Assembly (NCBI GenBank): GCA_958510875.1
Contig: OY294068.1
Location: 76,920,633 to 76,984,632, forward strand
Source of the DNA: Endomychus coccineus
Taxonomy: Eukaryota; Arthropoda; Insecta; Coleoptera; Endomychidae
Reading direction: 5' to 3'
DNA length: 64,000 nt
In this document: positions 36,169-45,041 of the stretch, in pieces
Layout of the letters: each line of letters starts with the position of its first letter
Numbering within the stretch: position 1 is the first letter of the stretch
The notes under the pieces: generated by a model
What the model was told of the DNA's origin: nothing
The model's input: the letters and a program-made list of their open reading frames with translations, nothing else
Database searches by the model: none
Translations under genes and position numbers: made by a program

Positions 36169-38121
36169 CAAGACATAATTTTGAAATTCCGTCAAACGAA
36201 CAAATTCATCTGACGTTTTACAACGATAATCAATTAATCCGAGACCAACCAAAATGATGTTACGCGCAGCATTGACGTCACGATTCCACGTGATTTTACA
36301 TTTTCGGCAAATTTGAAATCTATGATCGTGACATCGTCGTCGTCGCTTCATATCGTCTCTATTTATGGTCGTGTTTTTGGGTGGAAAAGGCATTCTATCG
36401 AAACATTTCGAACAAGATTGTGTAGTCAGATACTCATCCACACATATAACCTGACATTTATCGCGTCGACGATGGAACGCTCGTTTGAGCATTTCGACGG
36501 CGGGTTTTTTATTTCTGCCATAACTGAAATTTTTTTTCAGTGTTCCATCTCCAAAACAAACCAACACGGAATTATCATCATCATCATCTCTGGCGGGCAA
36601 TAGCTGATCTACCAACTTATCTTCAGCTGCACGCCGTGAAATGTACGAGTCCCAGCTCAAGCGCGTATATTTCCGCGTATCGTAAATTTCGCGACTGGAC
36701 GATAAGAAATTCAGTCTGTATAAAATGTACTCCACATGGGAGTTAAAATTAGAACCACACTTCGGCGAAACAATTAATTTTTTCCCTATGTTTATACTTT
36801 CGCGATATTCAAGCAGGCGTTTTTCAAAGTTTCCTGACATTTTTTTCCGTTTGCGTCGTCGAGCACGTTCTTTACAAAAATGTTCCTTGAACGTGGCCGA
36901 TTTTAACACGAAATTGGTTTCTGTTCGAGTTTCCTTATCGATATAGCACGCGCCGATATAATTAACGACCCCCGGATCGATTCCCAAATATTTAGTGAAG
37001 TTGGAATTAACCACTGTAGTCTCGGGTTTTATGTTCGTCTTCTTTCGCTTCTTGTTTTGCGGTTGTTGGATGGTGGATCGCACATATTTATTCATCATGA
37101 TGGAACAATCGATTCCGTTGGTGGAAAAACTCATGGCAAATGAAGTCCGCTGCTTGTTGGGCTCGATCTGCATAGTTGTGTCATCGAATTTGCCGTAAAC
37201 TGAATGAGATAGATCGAAATAATGCCACCAATATTTTGGAGTTTCGTTCCTGAACGCGGAATCGGTAGTTTTATCCGGTAGCAATTTTGTACTACTCAAT
37301 AATTCTTTCAATGCCATAGCGTTATAAAGCAAATGTTTTCTGCCAGACGAAAATATAGGAAACGCCGAAAAGGATTTCAACTTTCTCTCGTCGAACCATC
37401 GTCCCAACTCGAAAGTGATCGGTACCAAATTCCACCAGTCATTTTCGATATTAATGAATTTTTTGTGATAGTCGAAACGGAAATCTTCTAGAAATTCTGC
37501 AACTTCTCGGCTGTGGGCGACGTGACGTGGTACGAAGGCGAACAATTCGTCGTAAACTATCGTCTTCCATTCGTAGCGTTTTCGATCACATTCTTTCTTG
37601 TATTTTTCATAGAAATATCGGACGAGTCGATCGTAAAAATGGACCGTGATACAATTTTTCATATTGGCTTCGTGTTGCTTGACACATGAGCTAATGAGGA
37701 AGGATCGTAATCGGCCGTCGTATAATAACGTTTTGTCTGGCCGCATAGCGAAATATTCTTCGTCCAACACAACGCGTTCTTTCCCCTGTCGTTTGCCCTG
37801 GAGATGGTAATAGAAATCTTGTAGGTGACCCATGGAAAACTGTCCGATCGGAAATTCGTTTCGATGTAACAATTTCGTATAATGAAAACTGACATAGAGC
37901 GATGCTTCGACGGCCAGTTGAGAAATTTCCAAAACGTCATTTTCGATTCGTTGTCGCAACTCAGGATCTCGGCAAAACTTACGAAAACCGCGTTTTATCG
38001 TGAACGTCTCGGTACAAGTATTTACTGTGCTGAATCTATGTTTTTGCTTCAATATTCGATTTGCACATTTGGCCGAAGAAACGCGACTGTGATCTAATCC
38101 ACCACATGTTTTGCACGGCAT
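36142..38121 (-). CDS. fanzor: Fanzor (TnpB-like RNA-guided nuclease family)
   Basis: The 659-residue protein has an N-terminal zinc knuckle (CKTCGGLDHSRVSSAKC, residues 3-19), a roughly 350-residue variable region, and a split RuvC-like nuclease domain: LGIDPG with D382, VDEYL with E563, and NRDVNAARN with D615. Between the last two are CSKC (570-573) and CRKC (605-608), the four-cysteine zinc finger typical of TnpB and Fanzor. Family members cut DNA guided by an RNA from the 3' end of their gene and spread with transposons in eukaryotes and large DNA viruses. All three acidic residues are present and the frame is intact. It has an early-type promoter and sits between copies of a 206-bp repeat and between duplicated genes. 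Confidence 0.88.
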   Translation of the reverse strand: MPCKTCGGLDHSRVSSAKCANRILKQKHRFSTVNTCTETFTIKRGFRKFCRDPELRQRIENDVLEISQLAVEASLYVSFHYTKLLHRNEFPIGQFSMGHLQDFYYHLQGKRQGKERVVLDEEYFAMRPDKTLLYDGRLRSFLISSCVKQHEANMKNCITVHFYDRLVRYFYEKYKKECDRKRYEWKTIVYDELFAFVPRHVAHSREVAEFLEDFRFDYHKKFINIENDWWNLVPITFELGRWFDERKLKSFSAFPIFSSGRKHLLYNAMALKELLSSTKLLPDKTTDSAFRNETPKYWWHYFDLSHSVYGKFDDTTMQIEPNKQRTSFAMSFSTNGIDCSIMMNKYVRSTIQQPQNKKRKKTNIKPETTVVNSNFTKYLGIDPGVVNYIGACYIDKETRTETNFVLKSATFKEHFCKERARRRKRKKMSGNFEKRLLEYRESINIGKKLIVSPKCGSNFNSHVEYILYRLNFLSSSREIYDTRKYTRLSWDSYISRRAAEDKLVDQLLPARDDDDDNSVLVCFGDGTLKKNFSYGRNKKPAVEMLKRAFHRRRDKCQVICVDEYLTTQSCSKCFDRMPFPPKNTTINRDDMKRRRRCHDHRFQICRKCKITWNRDVNAARNIILVGLGLIDYRCKTSDEFVRLTEFQNYVLHKGEIRIS

Positions 38122-38125
38122 GTCG

Positions 38126-38168
38126 ACTGAAACTGAATCGACATGTGTGTGTCACAGCCGTACTTATA
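38126..38168 (-). promoter_or_regulatory. early-type promoter of the Fanzor gene
   Basis: On the minus strand TATAAGTA (38161-38168) is followed 33 bases later by CAGTTTCAGT (38126-38135), then GTCGAC... and the ATG at 38121. This is the TATA plus CAGT arrangement of early genes. TATAAG also contains the late TAAG, so early and late use are both possible. Confidence 0.65.
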
Positions 38169-38905
38169 CCCTCGAGAGTGGTGGGCGGTAACGTTTCGGT
38201 CGTTCCTCGCTCCGAACGTATCTTGCGTGCACAAAATGAAATCGAACATCTCTACTAACGAACAAAATTTATCGGCTGACGACTTCAACGATACATAGTT
38301 TAATTACACGTCGATAGAAAGTTAGTGGGTGAGCGCCATCTATTGGAGTTCCTTTGAACTATCACGTATATAGTCTAGAACCTACCATAGATATATATGC
38401 ATTTCATGAAATTACTACATCTGTGGATGGGGTGGGTTTAATATTGTACAATCTAACCTCAATCGACTTGACTATCGGAACTCTGAATTGAATCTGATCA
38501 AAATTTTACCCCTTCTACCGTGATTTTCGTCAGAAATCAGTAGATTTTAGGATTTTTGTGACGTCGAACAGCTCTAGTCCAATGAGAATCGAGTATTCAC
38601 TCAGCTGACCCTAAATGAACTATATAATCAGCAATCTTCTCGCCCGCGATCCTAAACCTCCTTGACCAGAGTAAGAACAACGTAGTAGTAAGAAGGAGCA
38701 GGCCGTCGCGGAGGTTATATATAATATATATATATATTATATATATAGGGGTGCAGGGGTGCTATGGGGGTACGTGGAGCCCCCTTGACTGTTTAAACTT
38801 GGCGTTAGCTTCTCGCGAGAACTGAAAGTTGCTTTCCACAATTTTCGTTGCCCCCGTGATACGTCACGTCTACGTCACGTGATGACGAGTCATAGCTGTA
38901 AATGT
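38169..38905. other. gene-free stretch upstream of the Fanzor
   Basis: No gene is supported here. It holds the second copy of the 63-bp repeat (38419-38481), an AT-dinucleotide tract (38714-38749), a G-rich patch (GGGGTGCAGGGGTGC, about 38749-38763) and a CCCCCGTGATACGTCACGTC stretch with repeated ACGTCACGT (about 38851-38880). Confidence 0.6.
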
Positions 38906-39835
38906 TTTTGCAGCTCGAAGAAATCCGCCGATGGATTTCGTTCCAACAAATTTTACTCGCGACGAAACTGTTTCTCGACAGAGCTAGTGCGCATGACGAG
39001 GAACTTGTAAGTTTGGAGATTCGTTCGACGAGAGATTCTAGGTGGACAAAGTTTGTTCATCAAAAAATATTTTACGATTCCATTTCTCGAACGAGATTCA
39101 CGTTCCACGTTTTTACAGCTCGAAGAAATCCAACCGGTGAAAATTCGTTTCAACAAATTTCATTCGAGACAAAACTGTTTCTCGATGATGCTAGTACGCA
39201 TGACGAGGAACTTATAAGTTTGGAGATTCGTTCGACGAGAAATTCTAGGCGGACAACGTTGGTTCATCAGAAAATATTTTACGATTTCATTTCTCGAACG
39301 AGATTCACGTTCGAAGATTTTACAGCTCGGAGAAATCCACCGGTGAGATTTCGTTTCAACAAATTTCATTCGAGACAAAACTGTTTCTCGATGATGCTAG
39401 TACGCATGACGAGGAACTTATAAGTTTGAAGATTCGTTCGACGAGAGATTCTACGCGGACAACGTTGGTTCATCAGAAAATAATTTACGATTTCATTTCT
39501 CGAACGAGATTCGCGTTCGAAGATTTTACAGCTCGAAGAAATCCACCGGTGAGATTTCGTTTCAACAAATTTCATTCGAGACAAAACTGTTTCATTCCTT
39601 GAACGAGAATTACGTTCAAAGTTTTGTAGCTCGAAGAAATCCACCGGTGAGATTTCGTTTCAACAACGAATCGTTCGACGATAGATTCCGAGTCGACAAA
39701 GTTTGTTCATTTAAAATGTTTTACAATTTCATTCTCCGAACGAGAGAATCGTGGAAGTTGGTCGATGAACAATCCAGTCGATAAAATTTCTCTACGATAG
39801 AATGAATTTCATTTTCCGAGCACGACTTACGATTT
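38906..39835. repeat. tandem array of ~206-bp repeats (hr candidate)
   Basis: Unit starts AGCTCGAAGAAATCC (one with GG) lie at 38912, 39117, 39324, 39530 and 39628, giving periods of 205, 207, 206 and a short 98. Each full unit contains TTTCATTCGAGACAAAACTG, a TCGTTCGACGAGA stretch and the short imperfect palindrome TCTCGAACGAGA. The 206-bp period is not a multiple of three, so the open frame across it is not a gene. Such arrays with short palindromes resemble baculovirus homologous regions; the shared repeats beside the Fanzor suggest they also serve as recombination sites. Confidence 0.8.
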
Positions 39836-39865
39836 GAACGAAAGACGAAAAATTTACAATAAATA

Positions 39866-41089
39866 TCACATTATATATTTTTCAAAAATAAAATAATTGA
39901 GCACATTTTTGAGCATACATCGTAATTTTTTGCTTCTAGTCTCACAGGACTGTTGCTGGTCATGATGTCCGTGGCCGGTGGCACTCCCACATCCTAACAC
40001 ATCGTGGAAATCGTCAAAGGAGAATTCACATTTCCCCGCGAAATGATAATCGGTGGTAGTGTGGTTATAAGTCAATATTAGAGCATCGAACGGATGGTGG
40101 AATAATTCATATTGAACGATATGTTTGAACTTTGTGCCTTTCAGTGTATACCACTCGACTTTTTTCGAATATTGCTGATTACCCAACGTGAGAACTATCG
40201 TCGCCCTATCGTTATCCCACGTTTTATGTAAATATCCGTCGAAGAAATCCTTGCAGGCATTCTCGTACCAATTCACGATGATCGGTAATGGCTCGGGGTC
40301 GGTGAGAATATTTTGGACAATCAGATTCGGTGAAACAGTCTTCTCTTCTATTTCCCAGGTGCCACAACGTAAATTTTTGATCATACCAGTAAATTGATCG
40401 TTTGTCATGGCCCACAGTTCTCCCAGCTCTCTGAATTTTGTAATAATTCTCCCAGTTGTTGAATTATACGGTGCGCCATTCAAATGAGTAGTTTGGTCTC
40501 CGCGTGTGCCAGCAAATTCGAAATATATTTTTTCCGAACAATATTTATAATATTCGCAATCGATGAAAAAAATTCTGTCAATCAATGTATTGCATAGCCT
40601 CATTGTATCGATGTATACTTTTTCTTCCGGGTCGTTGTAGCATTCCTCAATGGCGGTTACCGGTTCTTCTATTTCTTCCGTCAAACGATCCTCCTTGTTT
40701 TGCACGTATATTCCCAACAAACTGTTTAGGGTTGTTATTTCATTTCCGATGGTATTTACTGTTATCTCGTTCACGATCGGGGATTCAGAGTCGGTCGATA
40801 ATTGTCCTTTATCGTCGATGTTGCGTTCGCTGTCGTGGGATTCATCACTTGGTTCTGCTCCATTTTCCGATGATGCTGCTTCGAACCATTCGTCGCCTTC
40901 GTAATCGTTGTCGTCGTTAACGCTACTTGTATCAGATTTGATATTAACATCTTGTTGTGGACCTGGGAAATCTTCCTCCATCGATGAATATTCGTTGTCG
41001 TTTATTAATTTTGGATATCGGTTGATATTGTTCGAAAATTGATTCAATTTTCCCAATATCCACAGGATGAACTTGTTTGCACGTTTCAT
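39866..41089 (-). CDS. gene A': paralogue of gene A without the zinc knuckle, 407 aa
   Basis: From ATG 41089 (a GTG nine codons upstream is inside the promoter) the protein starts MKRANKFILWILGKLN, has an acidic Ser/Asn/Glu-rich middle and a C-terminal domain matching gene A: shared blocks FFDGY, VEWY-LKGT-K, F-DDFHDVLGC. Here the N-terminus is a basic, amphipathic or weakly hydrophobic segment instead of the Fanzor-like knuckle. A His/Gln insert follows the DDFHDVLGC block. Codon use is more AT-rich than in gene A. Function unknown. It diverges from its partner membrane protein gene, whereas in the other copy the two genes converge. Confidence 0.75.
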   Translation of the reverse strand: MKRANKFILWILGKLNQFSNNINRYPKLINDNEYSSMEEDFPGPQQDVNIKSDTSSVNDDNDYEGDEWFEAASSENGAEPSDESHDSERNIDDKGQLSTDSESPIVNEITVNTIGNEITTLNSLLGIYVQNKEDRLTEEIEEPVTAIEECYNDPEEKVYIDTMRLCNTLIDRIFFIDCEYYKYCSEKIYFEFAGTRGDQTTHLNGAPYNSTTGRIITKFRELGELWAMTNDQFTGMIKNLRCGTWEIEEKTVSPNLIVQNILTDPEPLPIIVNWYENACKDFFDGYLHKTWDNDRATIVLTLGNQQYSKKVEWYTLKGTKFKHIVQYELFHHPFDALILTYNHTTTDYHFAGKCEFSFDDFHDVLGCGSATGHGHHDQQQSCETRSKKLRCMLKNVLNYFIFEKYIM

Positions 41090-41097
41090 GATGTTGG

Positions 41098-41134
41098 ACT
41101 GACTGAATGTTCGCACGGAACGCGTTATTTTATA
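41098..41134 (-). promoter_or_regulatory. early-type promoter of gene A'
   Basis: On the minus strand TATAAAATAA (41125-41134) is followed 29 bases later by CAGTCAGT (41098-41105), then the ATG at 41089. Spacing matches arthropod polymerase II and baculovirus early promoters. Confidence 0.75.
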
Positions 41135-41310
41135 CCTTTCGATTTGCTAATGTGCATTATATTTTCAAACGAATATTTTATTAAAATGTGAATACAACAC
41201 TATATCGGTTTGTTATTTGGTTCCGTCGCCTATCGCGTTATCGATGTAGTCGTACATTGAGCAATAATGATCGATTTCGTTCTTGCATTTCATAATTTGT
41301 GAACCATGTT

Positions 41311-41344
41311 ATATAAGCCTTACGATGTCAACGGAAGAAACAGT
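41311..41344 (+). promoter_or_regulatory. early-type promoter of the membrane protein paralogue
   Basis: TATATAAG (41311-41318) is followed by CAGT at 41341-41344, a 30-base spacing. The leader from the CAGT to the ATG at 41512 is about 170 bases and contains no ATG, although it has an AAT microsatellite (about 41393-41418). Confidence 0.65.
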
Positions 41345-41511
41345 ATCGTCGCAACTTTCACGTGTTTCACATCGCTAGATTTCAATAGCTGTAATAATAA
41401 TAATAATAATAATAATAACAATTGGTTCTGTTCGCGCCATAAGAAGTCGTTCAAAGTTATTGAGAAAATATTTTCAACGTTGTTGTTATATCGAATATAT
41501 TATCCCCAGCA

Positions 41512-42855
41512 ATGGCCGGAGATGGTTGTTACCAAAATGTAGGAGCGAAGATGGCCGAAGCTAATCGTTATCAGAATATCGGAGTGCCATCGATGCCGTC
41601 CGAATATGCCAATTTCGATGGCACACTAACGACGGGGAATCGAACGATTGCCGAGGTTGGTCCATATCAGAATGTCGGAGTGCTACCAGTGTCGCTTGCT
41701 GCTCGTTTAAACTCTACACCGAAAACAAATCGAATCGATACAAAGTCAGCAGGCGATGTCGTTACTGTCGCTAGTTATATGCTCATGAATAGCAGGTCGG
41801 CATTAGGAGAGATCCCTGGTAAGGACGAAAAAGATCATATATACGAATGTATGGATGATATACCGCGAACGGGAGTATGTTCAAATACATCATCGCAAGA
41901 AAGAAAACATCTATTGTCCAGTATTAGCAGTGATTCGGAACATCGTTCGGTAACTATTGAAAATGACGATAATTTCGTCAAATCGTCGCAGGTACAGTGT
42001 CGTTGTAATCGAGATAATGACCTCCCGTCGTCGTCGTCGTTTTCTTTTTCTTCGTTGTGGGGATCGAAGCAATCATCACCGTCCGATAATTTCGAACTAA
42101 CGAAAAATATTCCCAATACGGCAGTACCGAGATACGAAAGGGGTCCTTTCATAGTTGGAAAACCTGTAGTGGTGAACAGATCGTTATCGTGTCGTGGTCG
42201 GTCCAGTATAATACTGATGATCGTAATAATCGGACTAATTTCGGCACTGTGTTCGTGGGTTTCCATATACTTCATATTGAAGTCTTCGGATTCTTCGGAG
42301 TCGTGCAAAAATCTATCCCGCTTGCACGATTATGAGTGGTCCTATATCACATTGCTCGTGTCGTCGGCATTTGTAGTCAATTTGACTGAAAAAATTGGCG
42401 GCTATGTGGAAGTCTTACACGATGGCCGCATAAGATTGAACGAAACGCGATTTCTATTCTATTACACGGTAATGACCAATATGGATTATTACAATTACGT
42501 CTCGTCCGAATGTTTTGAACGATATGTATTATCTGAATTCGACGACCGCGATATGTCTAACGAAAAAATCGAAATTGAATATTCTAGAAGAATGTGTAAG
42601 TTTGTGGATAGTCTCAATAAAGATATTCTTGTTCATCGCGATTATGAAAATATTCAATATTATTTCGATCAGCATGTAAAATTTTCCGATCTCGTCGACA
42701 TCGTTCAGTGCTACGTTAGAGCTGTCGAAAATTTGGTTCATCGAAAATATGTGCGTCGACGTAGTTTGAGCGAACGACTTGGTTTCGAAAAAATTGCTTT
42801 ATATAATGTTATTATCCTTACTGTAGATTTTTTCGACAATATATGTGATTTATAG
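41512..42855 (+). CDS. single-span membrane protein, copy 2 of the paralogous pair, 447 aa
   Basis: The first 60 residues contain three repeats of a short motif (GCYQNVG, NRYQNIGV, GPYQNVGV). A polar Ser-rich region follows, then a membrane span (about residues 225-248, SIILMIVIIGLISALCSWVSIYFIL) and a C-terminal domain that matches the gene at 33119-34390 over its whole length. Unlike copy 1 it ends naturally (DNICDL) without the Fanzor-scar codons. This is the last viral gene; composition becomes host-like within about 200 bp of its stop. Function unknown. Confidence 0.75.
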   Translation: MAGDGCYQNVGAKMAEANRYQNIGVPSMPSEYANFDGTLTTGNRTIAEVGPYQNVGVLPVSLAARLNSTPKTNRIDTKSAGDVVTVASYMLMNSRSALGEIPGKDEKDHIYECMDDIPRTGVCSNTSSQERKHLLSSISSDSEHRSVTIENDDNFVKSSQVQCRCNRDNDLPSSSSFSFSSLWGSKQSSPSDNFELTKNIPNTAVPRYERGPFIVGKPVVVNRSLSCRGRSSIILMIVIIGLISALCSWVSIYFILKSSDSSESCKNLSRLHDYEWSYITLLVSSAFVVNLTEKIGGYVEVLHDGRIRLNETRFLFYYTVMTNMDYYNYVSSECFERYVLSEFDDRDMSNEKIEIEYSRRMCKFVDSLNKDILVHRDYENIQYYFDQHVKFSDLVDIVQCYVRAVENLVHRKYVRRRSLSERLGFEKIALYNVIILTVDFFDNICDL

Positions 42856-43100
42856 CTGATTTGTTTTTTTTTTTTTTCGTTGTCGTAAATGTTGTAACAC
42901 ATTCAGGGATTATAGTGTGATTTCTACGGATACCCGAGTTACAACATGCAAATAACATAAGATTATACACTTTAGCCAGCTACATACCCTAGCCGCGACT
43001 GGCGAGTTTCGCACCGTCTATTCTATAGAATAGACAGATTATACACATTAGCCGTGTCATATATAATAAAAGCATTTGTTTTTTATATAATTCTTGCTTC
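42856..43100. other. virus-to-insect transition zone
   Basis: A T-run (42866-42880) follows the last viral stop codon. Then comes a stretch with a GC-rich patch (CCGCGACTGGCGAGTTTCGC, about 42993-43012), an 18-bp direct repeat AGATTATACAC-TTAGCC (42960-42977 and 43036-43053) and a perfect palindrome. Beyond about 43,060 the sequence is AT-rich and has no viral-type frame. The exact junction cannot be placed from sequence alone. Confidence 0.55.
43016..43035. repeat. perfect 20-bp palindrome
   Basis: GTCTATTCTATAGAATAGAC reads the same on both strands. The second copy of the 18-bp direct repeat starts on the next base. The arrangement recalls a recombinase core site, but no function is shown. 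Confidence 0.8.
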
Positions 43101-44382
43101 CTTCTATGTTCAATAGTAGGAATAGTAAGTAGTAGTAGAAGTATTGTTTTCTGTTATATAGACATACTTGTTCGGTTCTCAAAGTCGGTTTATGTGAAAT
43201 TTTGAATGTTACTTATTTCATGATATTCTGGCGATGTATTTTGCTCAATACTACATTCTGTTTTCATTACCTGTGATTATATTTTGAGACGGTAGATTGT
43301 CAATGACAAAGGCATCACATAATTCCATGTTACTAATGTCCTTCAGAACAACAGGTCTCCTCTGAAATAGCTGGGGTTTCCTCCTGTTATTTATTAATAT
43401 TATTCGAGTAGATCAAACGGTATAAATTTGTTACAAGCATGCTGTCTTCTACACTGCCATCATGACCGTATTGGTTATGTAAACCAAAAACTGTTTCTCA
43501 AATTTTGCCCAAAACAAAATCATAGGATTTGTCACCACCAGTTCAAATATTATATTATATTTTATCAATGATGCATATTTTCTGGCACAAGCTTTCAGAT
43601 GTAAATTTCAGTTTTAATTTGTTGTAGAGTACTTATTCTTCGAACCGTACCATAGCTTAATCAATCCAAAGAAGGCTGTGTCCCTTTCCCACTATTGGAT
43701 CAAACTCATTCAAAACATGTTTCACGTTTTCCTGAAATGCTTACATGTATTCTTTGAGAGAACAGTAAGCTATATTTGATCAATCAAGTGTGAACTATCA
43801 CGTAGGTAGCTTTCTTCAGCAGTTGCCTATTGGATGATATGATTAAATTATACACCTACCTGTATTTGGAAGTAATAATAGCTACAGTTAATTTTTTTTC
43901 GTTTGAAAATTAAAGTTAACAAGCAGCTAGGATCATTATGAAAAACGTGCACTTTAAGAAGATAAAGCACATTTGTTGAAATGACTTTAGTATGTTGATT
44001 ATGAAAGCGAAGGTAAATAATATTGATTATCTTAGTTATCTAGTTAATTAAACCTAAGGTTCGTAAGTTTGTACAATGAAGTCTATTTAGTATATCAATC
44101 CATATATTACTAATATAATCTGATCTAACTTTAAACATGAATAAATATTATTTGATAACCTAGAAACAAAATTCCCTGAATCAATATAAAGTCACTAAAT
44201 CAGACTGTCCTCAATCACTCCTTTGTCCTCGGAGACTGACATGGTTAAACAAGCAACTTTGGGGACTGTCCCTGATGTTATAGATAGACTGCAGTAAACT
44301 TTGAGGACTGTCCCCGAAGTCATCAAATGTCCTCGAAGTCGTGGTTCCATGAATAAAATGTCCTCATAGATCAAGTTGTCCT

Positions 44383-44385
<3 letters not shown>
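43101..44385. other. AT-rich insect DNA without a recognisable gene
   Basis: No supported gene, RNA or element is seen. Near 44205-44365 the words GTCCTCGAAG and GGACTGTCCC recur several times, a weak short repeat without a clear unit. Confidence 0.5.

Positions 44386-44422
<37 letters not shown>
44386..44422. repeat. AT dinucleotide microsatellite
   Basis: About eighteen AT/TA dinucleotides in a row. Small open frames across it are artefacts. Confidence 0.9.
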
Positions 44423-44426
<4 letters not shown>

Positions 44427-44832
44427 ATTAATCGAAATCATCTATTCTTTTCTAAATTACATGGAAACACTAATTCACATTTTGATAAAGACAATAAACA
44501 TTGTCGAAATGTCAAACAGAATTTTTATCTCATTTTCAATATATATACGAACCAATATACCAAGAAAACATACAAACATATATATATTTTTTTTTGAGTA
44601 TCAATTTATATATATATATATAAGAAGTTATAAAGTTATTTTCAACCATGCTGTATATAAATTATTCGATATTATTATCAGGTATGCGGTCAGAGGATGC
44701 TGAATTAATACTCAATTATTTTAAAATTCTCAATATTTCGTCATATATTCATGACTTCTTCAGGAGACAAAAATATTAGAGGTCCATGTGGTAGTTCAAC
44801 ATTTATGTTGATGTTGCATTATTAATAGTTGT

Positions 44833-44935
44833 CAAACGGTGTAAATCAGTTAGATACGAAGTAGTCGATGATTCAACAGAAAATTTTTCTGTTGAATCAT
44901 CGACTACTTCGTATCTAACTGATTTACACCGTTTG
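44833..44935. repeat. 103-bp near-perfect hairpin (51-bp arms, 1-nt spacer)
   Basis: The left arm (44833-44883, starting CAAACGGTGTAAATC) and the right arm (44885-44935, ending GATTTACACCGTTTG) are exact reverse complements with one T between them. It lies 107 bp beyond the 3' end of the cuticle pseudogene. Confidence 0.9.
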
Positions 44936-45041
44936 AGGTATGAGGTGAATTCATTGAAATTTGCTTACCTATTATTTGGATTTATCCATTGTATACATAA
45001 CGCAAAATATTACAGTTCATTAACAACAGTTTCTCACTGAA

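Noticed and set aside
38902..39423. 173-codon frame with repeated ARRNP-like residues
   Set aside because: The DNA repeat period of 206 bp is not a multiple of three, so repeat units are read in different phases; it is not a gene.
38906..39835. CRISPR array
   Set aside because: Units are about 206 bp and nearly contiguous, without short repeats and unique spacers.
44195..44703. Small frames with Ile-Tyr repeats
   Set aside because: They translate an AT dinucleotide repeat and have no other support.
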